This document shows positions 14,248 to 22,423 of a stretch of 64,000 nucleotides of DNA, piece after piece. The stretch comes from an uncultured Bacteroidales bacterium (GTDB lineage: Bacteria; Bacteroidota; Bacteroidia; Bacteroidales; Muribaculaceae), in the NCBI GenBank assembly GCA_902760865.1, contig CACWID010000007.1, positions 90,427-154,426 on the forward strand, in the 5' to 3' direction. Made by a program: the position numbers and the translations under genes. Positions within the stretch are counted from its first letter, which is position 1. Every line of letters begins with the position of its first letter. The notes under the pieces were generated by a model, which made no database searches, had not been told where the DNA came from, and saw nothing but the letters and a program-made list of their open reading frames with translations.

Positions 14248-15915
14248 ATGCGTATGAAAAAATTATTCGCTCTAGTTATGATGGCTGTATGTGCCTTTGG
14301 CATGATGCAGGCCAAGTGGACACCCGATGACTATGCAAGCATCCGCCTCGACAAGGAAGGTGCTGGCGGTCAAGTGCAGATGAAAACCCTGCGTACCGAC
14401 GACGGTAAAATCATTCTCACCTGGCTGCGTGGTGAGAGAATCGACGGTGTCTTCTCTTATCAGTTACACCTCCAGATTTTTGATGCCGACGGCAATGCCA
14501 TGTTCGGCGACGAGGGCGTGATCGTGTGTGACAAGCGCACCCGCACCTGGACCACCGACTATGGCTTGGCCCTTGCTTCTAACGGAGACATCCTCATGGC
14601 CTATACCGACATCCGCAATGACCCCAATGAGGAGTTTGCCGAGTCTTACATCTACCGCTACGACCAGCAGGGAAATCCTGTCTGGGACGCTGACGGAATC
14701 CTGTTCCCCTCAGGACGCCTGCATGAGAGTGTCCTCTCGGCTGAGGACGTTGCTCCCATGATCTGCGTGAGCGGCAACAACATCTTTGCTGCAGCTAACC
14801 ACACGGAGTATTATATGGAGAAAGCTACCGAGGACAACTGGCAGCCCTCACCCTGGTTTCCCAACCAGCAGATGCCCGACTCGGTGCTCGTTGATGAGAG
14901 CCTTTGGCTGATTGTGGCGCTGAACGATGACGGCTCGATCGCCAGCGAGGCTCCCATGTCGATGCCAACCAGGATCCTGAGCATGACCCCTGCCACCCGC
15001 GGCAATGTGTACATGCTCTATGACAATGAGCTGACGGGCCTGGATGCTCAGTTGCTGAACGGTGAGCTGAACAACGAATGGGAGGCTCCTGTCACTGTTG
15101 AGAACAAACCCCTGTCGGGAGGATTCTATTTCCCCACGCCCCTGGCTGCTGTCAACGAGAACAACATCCTGCAGGTAACTTACAGGGTGCTGACCGATTT
15201 CTATGGTTATCAGTCGATTACCTATCTTGATGAGAATGGTAATTGTGCCAGCGAATCGCTGAGCCTGACCGGCAGCATCGACGGTGATGCCGGCACCGCC
15301 CAGATGGGTGTCAAGGAGAACAGGGCGCTTGTGGCTTGGGAATGGGCTTACTCAGCTTCGTCCAAGTACATAAATGTGAACGTCGTTACCGATGACAACA
15401 ACTACTACTGGAGTGGCGACGCCATGTACGGTGTGCCTCTCGACATGAACCTCGACTGGGGCTTCACCCCCGTTAAGGTCATTCCCGTCGAGGACGGTTG
15501 GGTAGTACTCTATGGCAACAGCACCAGCTGGAACGGCGCCAACTTTATGGTTGTCAAGCTCGATGACTTCGGCGAGATCATGTGGGAGAAGCAGATCTGC
15601 GAGGACGACTTCAAGAGCAGCGGCTTCTCGATCGTCTATGACGACAAGAATGCTTACATCTTCTACACCCAGGAGACTCAGTATGATGATAACTGGAACG
15701 AGATTCCCGGCAGCGCCGGCATGTATGTGATGTGTGTTGACATCACCGGCAACCCCGTCACCTCGATCGATGAGGTAAGCACTGCCGATGGTCCCGTCAA
15801 GACCGAAATCTTCACCGTCGACGGCCGCCGTGTCAGCGAGATGCAGGACGGCGTGAACATCATCCGCACCACCGACGCCAAGGGCAATGTGACCACTGCC
15901 AAGGTGCTGAAGTAG
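14248..15915 (+). CDS. Exported protein with type-IX-secretion-like C-terminal tail
   Basis: A 555-residue protein not assigned to a named family. A signal peptide is clear (MKKLFALVMMAVCAFGMMQA). The body is predicted beta-rich, with repeated aromatic/aspartate-rich strands such as ILTWLRGERIDG and MAYTDIRNDPNEE that suggest a propeller- or sandwich-like fold. The end (about 505-555) has TEIFTVDGRRVSEMQDGVNI followed by a basic finish, AKVLK, as in the sorting tails of Bacteroidetes type IX secretion cargo. It is therefore probably exported to the cell surface. A strong terminator follows, so it is a single transcription unit. The ATG at 14254 is an equally possible start. Confidence 0.75.
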   Translation: MRMKKLFALVMMAVCAFGMMQAKWTPDDYASIRLDKEGAGGQVQMKTLRTDDGKIILTWLRGERIDGVFSYQLHLQIFDADGNAMFGDEGVIVCDKRTRTWTTDYGLALASNGDILMAYTDIRNDPNEEFAESYIYRYDQQGNPVWDADGILFPSGRLHESVLSAEDVAPMICVSGNNIFAAANHTEYYMEKATEDNWQPSPWFPNQQMPDSVLVDESLWLIVALNDDGSIASEAPMSMPTRILSMTPATRGNVYMLYDNELTGLDAQLLNGELNNEWEAPVTVENKPLSGGFYFPTPLAAVNENNILQVTYRVLTDFYGYQSITYLDENGNCASESLSLTGSIDGDAGTAQMGVKENRALVAWEWAYSASSKYINVNVVTDDNNYYWSGDAMYGVPLDMNLDWGFTPVKVIPVEDGWVVLYGNSTSWNGANFMVVKLDDFGEIMWEKQICEDDFKSSGFSIVYDDKNAYIFYTQETQYDDNWNEIPGSAGMYVMCVDITGNPVTSIDEVSTADGPVKTEIFTVDGRRVSEMQDGVNIIRTTDAKGNVTTAKVLK

Positions 15916-15945
15916 TGCTCATCTGACATTGTAACTCATCTCAGT

Positions 15946-15995
15946 CAAGCCTTGTGCTTCCCGACTCAACTCGGGGCCACAAGGCTTGCTTTTTG
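15946..15995 (+). terminator. Rho-independent terminator
   Basis: An 11-bp stem CAAGCCTTGTG / CACAAGGCTTG, with a loop that can also pair partly, followed by CTTTTTG, 30 bp after the stop codon at 15915. Confidence 0.85.
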
Positions 15996-16079
15996 TCTTG
16001 CGCTAGGCCTGAAGTTTGATAATCTGAGGAAAAAACATGATTTTCTTGTCGGTTTTTTACTTGTTTTATTAATAATGTT

Positions 16080-16087
16080 TATCTTTG
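16080..16087 (+). promoter_or_regulatory. -7 box of the tlpA-like gene
   Basis: TATCTTTG followed by CA, with TTGTTTT about 19 bp upstream. It is 39 bp before the start codon at 16127 and probably serves the run of genes 16127-21828. Confidence 0.65.
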
Positions 16088-16126
16088 CATTGAGAAACCA
16101 AATATTAATCAAGAATAGTTAGTGTT

Positions 16127-16618
16127 ATGAAGAAATCTGTTTTTGCGTTTTTCTTGTTATTGCTGGCAGGCTTCGGTGTGGCTCAGGCCCAGTTGCCCGC
16201 TGTGTCACTCAAGAGCATCGATGGTGCAACCGTTCAAAGTGAGACCCTCAACAACGACGGCAAGCCGTTTATCATCGACTTTTTTGCTACATGGTGCAAG
16301 CCCTGCAACCGCGAACTGTCGGCCATCGCCGAGGTCTATGACGAGTGGCAGGAGGAGACCGGCGTCAAGATCTATGCCGTAAGCATCGATCAGGGTCAGA
16401 ACATCAACAAGGTGAAACCGCTGGTTGACCAGAACGAATGGGAGTACGAGGTGCTGCTCGACCCCAACAGCGAGCTGCTCAAGGCCTTGGGCGGCCAGAT
16501 GATACCGTTTGTCGTGGTCATTGACGGCAAGGGCAACATCGTTTCCAAGCACAGCGGCTACACCGACGGTGCCGAGAATGAGCTTCTCGAGGAAGTGAAG
16601 AAACTGATTGGCCAGTAG
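16127..16618 (+). CDS. TlpA-like periplasmic thioredoxin-fold protein
   Basis: A 163-residue exported thiol-disulfide oxidoreductase. The signal peptide occupies residues 1-21 (FAFFLLLLAGFGVAQAQ). The redox motif WCKPC has its cysteines at 57 and 60, and the thioredoxin cis-proline is P127 in GGQMIPFVV. The extra AVSIDQGQNI segment after the first beta-alpha unit is characteristic of the AhpC/TSA-TlpA branch. It precedes an outer-membrane DUF6029 protein and two Omp28-like proteins that also carry CxxC motifs, so it may act as a reductant or maturation factor for exported cysteine proteins. That link is inference from gene order. Confidence 0.88.
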   Translation: MKKSVFAFFLLLLAGFGVAQAQLPAVSLKSIDGATVQSETLNNDGKPFIIDFFATWCKPCNRELSAIAEVYDEWQEETGVKIYAVSIDQGQNINKVKPLVDQNEWEYEVLLDPNSELLKALGGQMIPFVVVIDGKGNIVSKHSGYTDGAENELLEEVKKLIGQ

Positions 16619-16703
16619 GGTACATCCTTTGGCCAATGGCTGGACGGGGTTGGCAATCAATCGCCGGCCAGCTGAATCCTAAAACCTAACTCCAAAAAAA
16701 AGA

Positions 16704-18356
16704 ATGAGTCGATTGAAATATATCCGCTTGCTGCTGCCTGCGCTTGTCGTGATGGCGGCCTTGCCTGCATTCGGCCAGTTGACATTCAGCGGCAGCATCC
16801 AGAGCGATATCCTTGTCCCTCAGGACGACGAGAAGATCGGTACTGAGCACTACGAAGACAAGGTGCTCACCAACACCTATGTTGACCTGAAGCTGGCACA
16901 CAAGTATGTCGAGGCCGGCGGCCGCTTTGAGTTCCTGAAGTACCCGTTGCCCGGCTATGAACCGGACCTGAAGGGGTGGGGCGTGCCCCACTTCTACGTC
17001 AAGGGGCACTACAAGAATGTAGAGCTCACCGTGGGCGACTACTATGAGCAGTTCGGGTCGGGCTTAGTGTTGCGCACCTATGAGGAGCGTTCGCTGGGTA
17101 TCGACAACGCCCTCAGGGGCGCCCGCCTGGCCTACAAGCCTGTCGATGGCGTGAGCCTCAAGGCCCTCACCGGCAAGCAGCGCTATTACTGGCATCACAA
17201 TGATGCCCTCGTCAGCGGCGTGGACCTGGAGATCGGTCTGGAAAGCTTCATCAAATCGCTGGAAGCCCACGACACCCGCATCATGATCGGCGGCTCGTGG
17301 GTCAACAAGCATGAGAAGGACGACAAGTTGCCCATCTTTGTGGACGCGACCCACAAGTTGAACTTTCCCAAGTATGTCAACGCATGGGATGCCCGCATGA
17401 ACCTGACGCATGGCGGCTTCAACGTGCTGGCCGAGTATGCCCAGAAGAGCCAGGACCCGTCGTTTGACAACGGCTACCACTACGGCAAGGGCACCGTGGC
17501 CATGCTCAGCGCCTCATATTCCAAGAAGGGCATGAGCCTGCTGGTGCAGGCCAAGCGTAGCGAGAACATGGCTTTCAGGAGTCGTCGCAGCATGAACGGC
17601 ACGTCAAGTTTCATCAACTTCCTGCCACCGTTCACCCATGACCAGACCTACGCCCTGCCAGCCCAGTACCCCTATGCCACCCAGTTCGACGGCGAGTGGG
17701 CCTTCCAGGTCGAGGCAGGTTACACCTTCAAAAAAGGCACCGCCCTGGGCGGCAAGTACGGCACCAAGGTAAAGGCCAATTTCTCCCATGTTCGCGGTCT
17801 GTGCCAGGGTGACATCAAGGACCCTGTCCGCGAGAATAACATCATCGGCAGCTACGGTTACAAGACCAGCTTCTTCAAGATGGGCGAGGTCTACTATCAG
17901 GATATCGACGTCCAGATCGACAAGCGAATGACCCGCGACTTCTCACTCGTGCTGATGTACATGAACCAGCGCTACAACATGACGGTGGTCGAGGGACACG
18001 GCGGTATGGTGGTCAGCAACATCCTGGTGGCTGACGGCAAGTACAAGTTCTCGCCCAAGCTGTCGCTGCGGTGTGAACTGCAGTACCAGTTCTGTAAAGG
18101 CGATCAGGGCGACTGGGCCTTCGGCCTTGCAGAGTTGTCATGGGCTCCCCACTGGATGTTTACCCTGAGCGACATGTGGAACTGTGGCGAGACCAAGACC
18201 CACTTCTACCAGGCTCTGGTGACCTACAGCCTCAAGTCCCACCGCATCCAGGCTGGTTACGGCCGCACGGATGCCGGCTACAACTGCTCGGGCGGCGTCT
18301 GCCGCTGGGTACCCGCCACAAGGGGATTCACTCTATCTTATAACTACACGTTCTAA
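16704..18356 (+). CDS. DUF6029 family outer-membrane protein
   Basis: A 550-residue protein with a signal peptide (LLLPALVVMAALPAFG, cleavage before QLTFSG). The mature part consists of alternating amphipathic strands rich in aromatic residues (for example YVDLKLAHKYVEAGGRFEFL and GWGVPHFYVKGHYKNVELTV), and it ends with an aromatic residue (SYNYTF), as expected of an outer-membrane beta-barrel. The sequence pattern corresponds to what I know as DUF6029. It lies 86 bp after the TlpA-like gene and only 4 bp before the Omp28 lipoprotein gene, so the three are probably cotranscribed. The biochemical role is unknown. Confidence 0.82.
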   Translation: MSRLKYIRLLLPALVVMAALPAFGQLTFSGSIQSDILVPQDDEKIGTEHYEDKVLTNTYVDLKLAHKYVEAGGRFEFLKYPLPGYEPDLKGWGVPHFYVKGHYKNVELTVGDYYEQFGSGLVLRTYEERSLGIDNALRGARLAYKPVDGVSLKALTGKQRYYWHHNDALVSGVDLEIGLESFIKSLEAHDTRIMIGGSWVNKHEKDDKLPIFVDATHKLNFPKYVNAWDARMNLTHGGFNVLAEYAQKSQDPSFDNGYHYGKGTVAMLSASYSKKGMSLLVQAKRSENMAFRSRRSMNGTSSFINFLPPFTHDQTYALPAQYPYATQFDGEWAFQVEAGYTFKKGTALGGKYGTKVKANFSHVRGLCQGDIKDPVRENNIIGSYGYKTSFFKMGEVYYQDIDVQIDKRMTRDFSLVLMYMNQRYNMTVVEGHGGMVVSNILVADGKYKFSPKLSLRCELQYQFCKGDQGDWAFGLAELSWAPHWMFTLSDMWNCGETKTHFYQALVTYSLKSHRIQAGYGRTDAGYNCSGGVCRWVPATRGFTLSYNYTF

Positions 18357-18360
18357 AGCT

Positions 18361-19152
18361 ATGAAAAGAATATATCTGACCATCCTGACCCTGGCCGCTC
18401 TGGCACTGGCTTCCTGTGACGAGGTCAGCCGTGACGATAGGCTCACCTATGTCGAGCCTCCCGAGGTGGGGCGTGCCGTGCTCATTGAGGATTACACGGG
18501 CCAGTATTGTGTGAACTGCCCCCGCGCTACCGAGGAGATCGAGCGTCTCGTGGAGGAGTACGGCGACACCACGGTCATTGCCGTGGCCATCCATTCGGGG
18601 CCCTTCTCCAAGCAGAAAGGCGAACCCACGCCGCTCTATACCGAGGTGGGCGACGCCTATTTCAGCAAGTGGGGGCTCTCGTCGCAGCCCGTAGGCCTGG
18701 TGGACAGGCTCTACTCGTCGATGGGCTTTGACTACACCGATTGGGGTGCCGGCGTGAACTACGAGATCGGCTTCAAGGCTCCGGTGTCGATAATGCCCTA
18801 TGCCGCCTATGATAGTGATACGCGCCAGGCTTACATCCATATTCAGACCATCGGTCTGGATCCGGAACGAGTGAGCGGCAAGCTGCAGGTGTGGCTCATC
18901 GAGGACAGCATCGACAGCTTCCAGATGATGCCCGACGGCAAAATGGTCGAGCATTACAACCACATGCACGTCTTCCGTGCCAGCGTCAACGACCCGTGGG
19001 GTGAAGACCTGTCTGTGTCCCATGGTGAGGTGGTGATGAAGGATTATACCTTTACCATGGACCCGGTGTGGAATCCCTGGCATTGCTCCATCGTCGCCTT
19101 CCTGTTTGATGATGACGGCGTGATGCAAGTGGCAAAATCACCCCTTGAATAA
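18361..19152 (+). CDS. Omp28-related lipoprotein with CxxC motif
   Basis: A 263-residue protein. The start is the ATG at 18361, 4 bp after the previous stop; the longer open frame upstream overlaps the DUF6029 gene. The lipobox ALASC places the lipidated cysteine at 19. Omp28 family hallmarks are VLIEDYTGQYCVNCPRA, with C50 and C53 in a thioredoxin-like fold, and AVAIHSGPFS. A beta-rich C-terminal domain follows (~150-263). Omp28 proteins are surface or outer-membrane antigens in Porphyromonas and relatives; the function of the thioredoxin-like part is unclear. A 7-bp array separates it from the dockerin gene. Confidence 0.87.
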   Translation: MKRIYLTILTLAALALASCDEVSRDDRLTYVEPPEVGRAVLIEDYTGQYCVNCPRATEEIERLVEEYGDTTVIAVAIHSGPFSKQKGEPTPLYTEVGDAYFSKWGLSSQPVGLVDRLYSSMGFDYTDWGAGVNYEIGFKAPVSIMPYAAYDSDTRQAYIHIQTIGLDPERVSGKLQVWLIEDSIDSFQMMPDGKMVEHYNHMHVFRASVNDPWGEDLSVSHGEVVMKDYTFTMDPVWNPWHCSIVAFLFDDDGVMQVAKSPLE

Positions 19153-19160
19153 CTCTAAAT

Positions 19161-19195
19161 ACTGACAACTGACAACTAAAAACTGACAACTGAAT
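19161..19195. repeat. 7-bp tandem array (5 units)
   Basis: Units ACTGACA, ACTGACA, ACTAAAA, ACTGACA, ACTGAAT fill the spacer between the Omp28 lipoprotein gene and the ATG at 19196. Confidence 0.8.
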
Positions 19196-19891
19196 ATGAA
19201 GAAAATCTTTACATTTTTATTGTTTGGCTTGCTTGCAACGGCAAGCGTGATGCAGGCTCAAGACATTGACGAGAGCTACGTGTTTGTGGACGAGGACGGC
19301 AACGTCATCGAGAACGGCGCCACTGTAGTGCGCAACGAGATGGGTGTCTATCTTGACGGGCGAGACGTGATCAGGTCAGGCATCTCGGTGTATAACCAGA
19401 GTGGTAATACCGCTGTTGACTACCTGAAGGTGTACTATGACATCGAGCGCATCGACAACGGTTCCTATCAGATCTGCTTCCCCTCTACCTGTAATGAACA
19501 GAGCATGGTCGGCTCCTATGAGACCGGACGTGGACAGCTCATGGGCAATCTGCAGGACATCCAGAGCGAGTGGTTCACCCAGGGCGAAGGCGAGTGCATC
19601 GTCACTTTGGCCATCGAGATCCTGGACAGGGAAAGCGGTTTCCCGCCCACCTATACCCACCGCTCATGGGGCCCGAGCATTACCTTGAGGTTTGTCAACG
19701 GCGATATTGAACCCGAGCCGCTCGACGGCGACGTGAATCTTGACGGTGAGGTCAACATCGCTGATGTCAATGCCGTAATCGACAAGATTCTCTCCCAGTC
19801 GACGGATCCTGCCGCTGACGTGAACAACGATGGCGAGGTGAACATTGCCGACGTTAATGCCGTCATCAACATCATTATGGCAAGTAATTGA
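19196..19891 (+). CDS. Exported protein with C-terminal dockerin-like domain
   Basis: A 231-residue protein with a signal peptide (FTFLLFGLLATASVMQAQ). Residues ~30-170 form a beta-rich domain of no recognised family. The end contains two dockerin type I calcium-binding repeats, DGDVNLDGEVNIADVNAVID and ADVNNDGEVNIADVNAVINI, each with the DxNxDGxVNxxD loop. In Bacteroidales such tails are common on exported proteins and do not prove a cellulosome; they may serve attachment or sorting. It sits in the run of exported thiol proteins. A cohesin-like protein occurs in the same window at 35044-36920, but interaction is untested. Confidence 0.82.
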   Translation: MKKIFTFLLFGLLATASVMQAQDIDESYVFVDEDGNVIENGATVVRNEMGVYLDGRDVIRSGISVYNQSGNTAVDYLKVYYDIERIDNGSYQICFPSTCNEQSMVGSYETGRGQLMGNLQDIQSEWFTQGEGECIVTLAIEILDRESGFPPTYTHRSWGPSITLRFVNGDIEPEPLDGDVNLDGEVNIADVNAVIDKILSQSTDPAADVNNDGEVNIADVNAVINIIMASN

Positions 19892-19926
19892 TAACTTATT
19901 GACTACTAACTTAATAAAACACAACA

Positions 19927-21828
19927 ATGAAGAAATTATTACTTCTTATGGCAGCCGCACTATTGCTGCCTGTCTCGCTGGGAGCGCAACTCGTCAAGGC
20001 CCCGGCAACACCCCGTCAACTGCTTGAGCCGGGCTACTCATTCCAGGCCCCGGCAGCCATTGATCTGGCCGAGAACCAGAAAATCATGGGTCACTATGAC
20101 ACCGACGATTATTCAACCAATGGCCTGGGCATGACCAGTTCGCCTGGTGTGATTCCTCTGGGAGTCATCCTTGAGCCCGATGAGCTCGCCGTCTTCCAGG
20201 GCGGTAAGATTGTGGCCTTCCGTGTGGCCTTGGCCGCATCCACTCCCGTGACCCGCGTGTTTGTCATTCCCGTGAGCGCAGACGGCGTTTTCGGGACGAC
20301 GACAGCATGGGAATGCAACGTGAACAAGGTGGGCTGGAACGTCATTGAGCTCGAGACGCCCTACGAGATCAACCTCGCTGAGGACGAACAGCTGATGATT
20401 GGTTTTGACTATCAGCAGACCGCTAGCAATTACCCCATCTCGGCAGTCCAGGTCGGCAAACTCTATGATGCTTACCGCTACACCAAGGTGTCGCCGCGCC
20501 TCTATGAGTGGCGTGCTGTGGGCTTGATCAATTACGGTAACCTGAGCGTGCAGTGCATCGTCGAGAGTGACAACTATCCCGATTATATGTTCTCTATCAG
20601 CGACTTGACGGCCTCCAACTACATTCAGTCTGGCGATAACCTGAATTTCTCCTTCAATGTCAAGAACAACGGCGTGAAGACGGTGGATGCCGAGTCCCTG
20701 TCGTTTGACGTCATGATCGACGACGAGAAGGTGGCAACGGTGACCAACGCCGATGACATCATTAGGGGCTATTATAACATCAAGGGCAATGTGGCGACCG
20801 AGGGTTTGACCTCGGGTGCGCACACCTTGGGCGTTACCCTGGTTTCGATGAATGGCGAGCCCCTCGAGCCCCAGACGCTGGAGTACAGCTTCAAGGTGAT
20901 TTCCAATACCTTCCCCCGCCAGAAGCACATCGTCGAGCAGCTCACCTCGACCTATTGCACCTATTGCCCGCTAGGCATCTCGATGCTCAAGGTGCTCACC
21001 TCCAAGCGTGATGACCTCATCTGGGTGGGCCTGCACGGCAACATGGGCGGTGTTGACCCCTTCCGCAGTGACCAGTGCGACAGTCTGTTGACCTACTTGA
21101 CCGGAGGTGCTGTCAGCTATCCGTCAGGAGCCTTCGACCGTGCTGTCGGCCTGGAGGATGACGGCTCGATTGCAACCGGCTTGGGTTACTATGAGCAGTA
21201 TCATCAGCAGGTGGCTAATGAGTTGAGCAGCTTCCTGGACTATGTGACAGAGCAGACCCCCAACTTCGCTACCATCAACGGCGAATGCATCCTTCCGTCT
21301 GAGGGCACTCCCACGGTGACCATCTACGGTGACCTCACTCCCGATTTCGATATCATGATGGGTGAGGATGCCAAGCTCACGGTATATATTTTGGAAGACA
21401 GCCTCATCGCCCCGCAGCTCAACCTGGGCACTTGGGTAGAAGACTTCATGCACAATGGCGTCTTCCGCTGCGCCCTGGGTTCAGTGCTGGGTGTACCCCT
21501 GAACAAGACGGGTGTCAATCAATACAGTAACAAGTTTGAAGTGGAGCTCCCCGAGGAGATCGAGGACCTTTCCCACCTGCGCGTCGTGGCCTTCATCAGC
21601 CGTCCGCTGAGCAATGCCCGCTTCGGCTTCTCTGATGTGTACATCACCAATGCTGAGGAGTTTAACTTCTCTTATGTGCAGGGTGGCGTGGAAGAGCTTC
21701 TCCTCGATGAGGATGCCGTTCCCGTCGGCTACTATGACGTGACAGGCCGTCAGCACGACAGCCTGCAGCAGGGCGTGAACATCGTCAAGATGAGCAACGG
21801 TAAAGCCAAGAAGATTCTTGTGAAGTAA
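19927..21828 (+). CDS. Large Omp28-like exported protein with CxxC and C-terminal sorting tail
   Basis: A 633-residue protein. The signal peptide is residues 1-20 (LLLMAAALLLPVSLGAQ). An N-terminal beta-rich domain (~40-325) precedes an Omp28/thioredoxin-like domain beginning HIVEQLTSTYCTYCPLGISM, with C344 and C347. The last ~40 residues have GYYDVTGRQHDSLQQGVNI and end KKILVK, as in type IX secretion sorting tails. It is thus a larger, probably surface-exported relative of the lipoprotein at 18361. The gene follows the dockerin gene by 35 bp. The convergent PAP2 gene begins 2 bp after its stop, with no obvious terminator between. Confidence 0.85.
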   Translation: MKKLLLLMAAALLLPVSLGAQLVKAPATPRQLLEPGYSFQAPAAIDLAENQKIMGHYDTDDYSTNGLGMTSSPGVIPLGVILEPDELAVFQGGKIVAFRVALAASTPVTRVFVIPVSADGVFGTTTAWECNVNKVGWNVIELETPYEINLAEDEQLMIGFDYQQTASNYPISAVQVGKLYDAYRYTKVSPRLYEWRAVGLINYGNLSVQCIVESDNYPDYMFSISDLTASNYIQSGDNLNFSFNVKNNGVKTVDAESLSFDVMIDDEKVATVTNADDIIRGYYNIKGNVATEGLTSGAHTLGVTLVSMNGEPLEPQTLEYSFKVISNTFPRQKHIVEQLTSTYCTYCPLGISMLKVLTSKRDDLIWVGLHGNMGGVDPFRSDQCDSLLTYLTGGAVSYPSGAFDRAVGLEDDGSIATGLGYYEQYHQQVANELSSFLDYVTEQTPNFATINGECILPSEGTPTVTIYGDLTPDFDIMMGEDAKLTVYILEDSLIAPQLNLGTWVEDFMHNGVFRCALGSVLGVPLNKTGVNQYSNKFEVELPEEIEDLSHLRVVAFISRPLSNARFGFSDVYITNAEEFNFSYVQGGVEELLLDEDAVPVGYYDVTGRQHDSLQQGVNIVKMSNGKAKKILVK

Positions 21829-21829
21829 G

Positions 21830-22378
21830 TCAGAACTGTATTGTTGCAGTCATTCCATAGGCCCGGTCACCGAAGGTGGTCGGGCTTATTGCTACATCAA
21901 CGTTCTTGACAAAGGGGCGGGTGAAGATAAAGGCACTGCCGGCACCGATGGCGGCACCGCCCAGGACGTCCCACCAGTCGTGGCGGTCGGTCTTGACGCG
22001 GCCCCAAGCGACGAAGCTCGACACGACGTAGGCCGGCACGCCCCACTTCCAGCCATAGCGTTTCATCAGGAAGGTCGAACCGTTGAAGGCGACTGCCGTG
22101 TGGGTGCTGGGGAAGGCATGGTGGCCCGTGCCGTCAGGGCGGTCTTTCTTGATGCACAGTTCCAGGCCGTAGTTCACTGCCAGGCAGGTGGCGGTGCTCA
22201 GGCCCAGTTGCTTGAGGCCCTCGGTATCGTGTTTGGCTATGGCGACGCCTAGCGCGGTGGCATCGGGCACGAGGCACAGCACATCGGTCGTGTGGCGCAG
22301 GGCATCATCCCCGGCATGGACGGTCATCCCCGTTGCCAACAACGAGATGGCCAGCAGATATTTGAGAAATCGATTCAT
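21830..22378 (-). CDS. PAP2 superfamily phosphatase
   Basis: A 182-residue protein with signal peptide/first helix (LKYLLAISLLATGMTVHA). The three PAP2 motifs are present: KKDRP at 77-81, PSTH at 90-93 with the catalytic histidine, and GRVKTDRHDWWDVLGG with R127, H133 and D137. These acid phosphatase-type enzymes act on lipid pyrophosphates, lipid A phosphates or other phosphomonoesters at the periplasmic face. The hydrophobic content is low for a six-helix membrane PAP2, so it may be a periplasmic or outer-membrane-associated form. It follows the YgiQ gene in transcription order with a short spacer. Substrate unknown. Confidence 0.88.
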   Translation of the reverse strand: MNRFLKYLLAISLLATGMTVHAGDDALRHTTDVLCLVPDATALGVAIAKHDTEGLKQLGLSTATCLAVNYGLELCIKKDRPDGTGHHAFPSTHTAVAFNGSTFLMKRYGWKWGVPAYVVSSFVAWGRVKTDRHDWWDVLGGAAIGAGSAFIFTRPFVKNVDVAISPTTFGDRAYGMTATIQF

Positions 22379-22396
22379 TTTGGTTTTTGTTTTTTG

Positions 22397-22423
22397 GTCT
22401 AGATATTCTAGATGCTCTAGTGG
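22397..22423. repeat. 9-bp tandem array (3 units) at the ygiQ stop codon
   Basis: Units GTCTAGATA, TTCTAGATG and CTCTAGTGG between the PAP2 start and the YgiQ stop codon (22417). Short, but it has the same location pattern as the other arrays. Confidence 0.5.
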
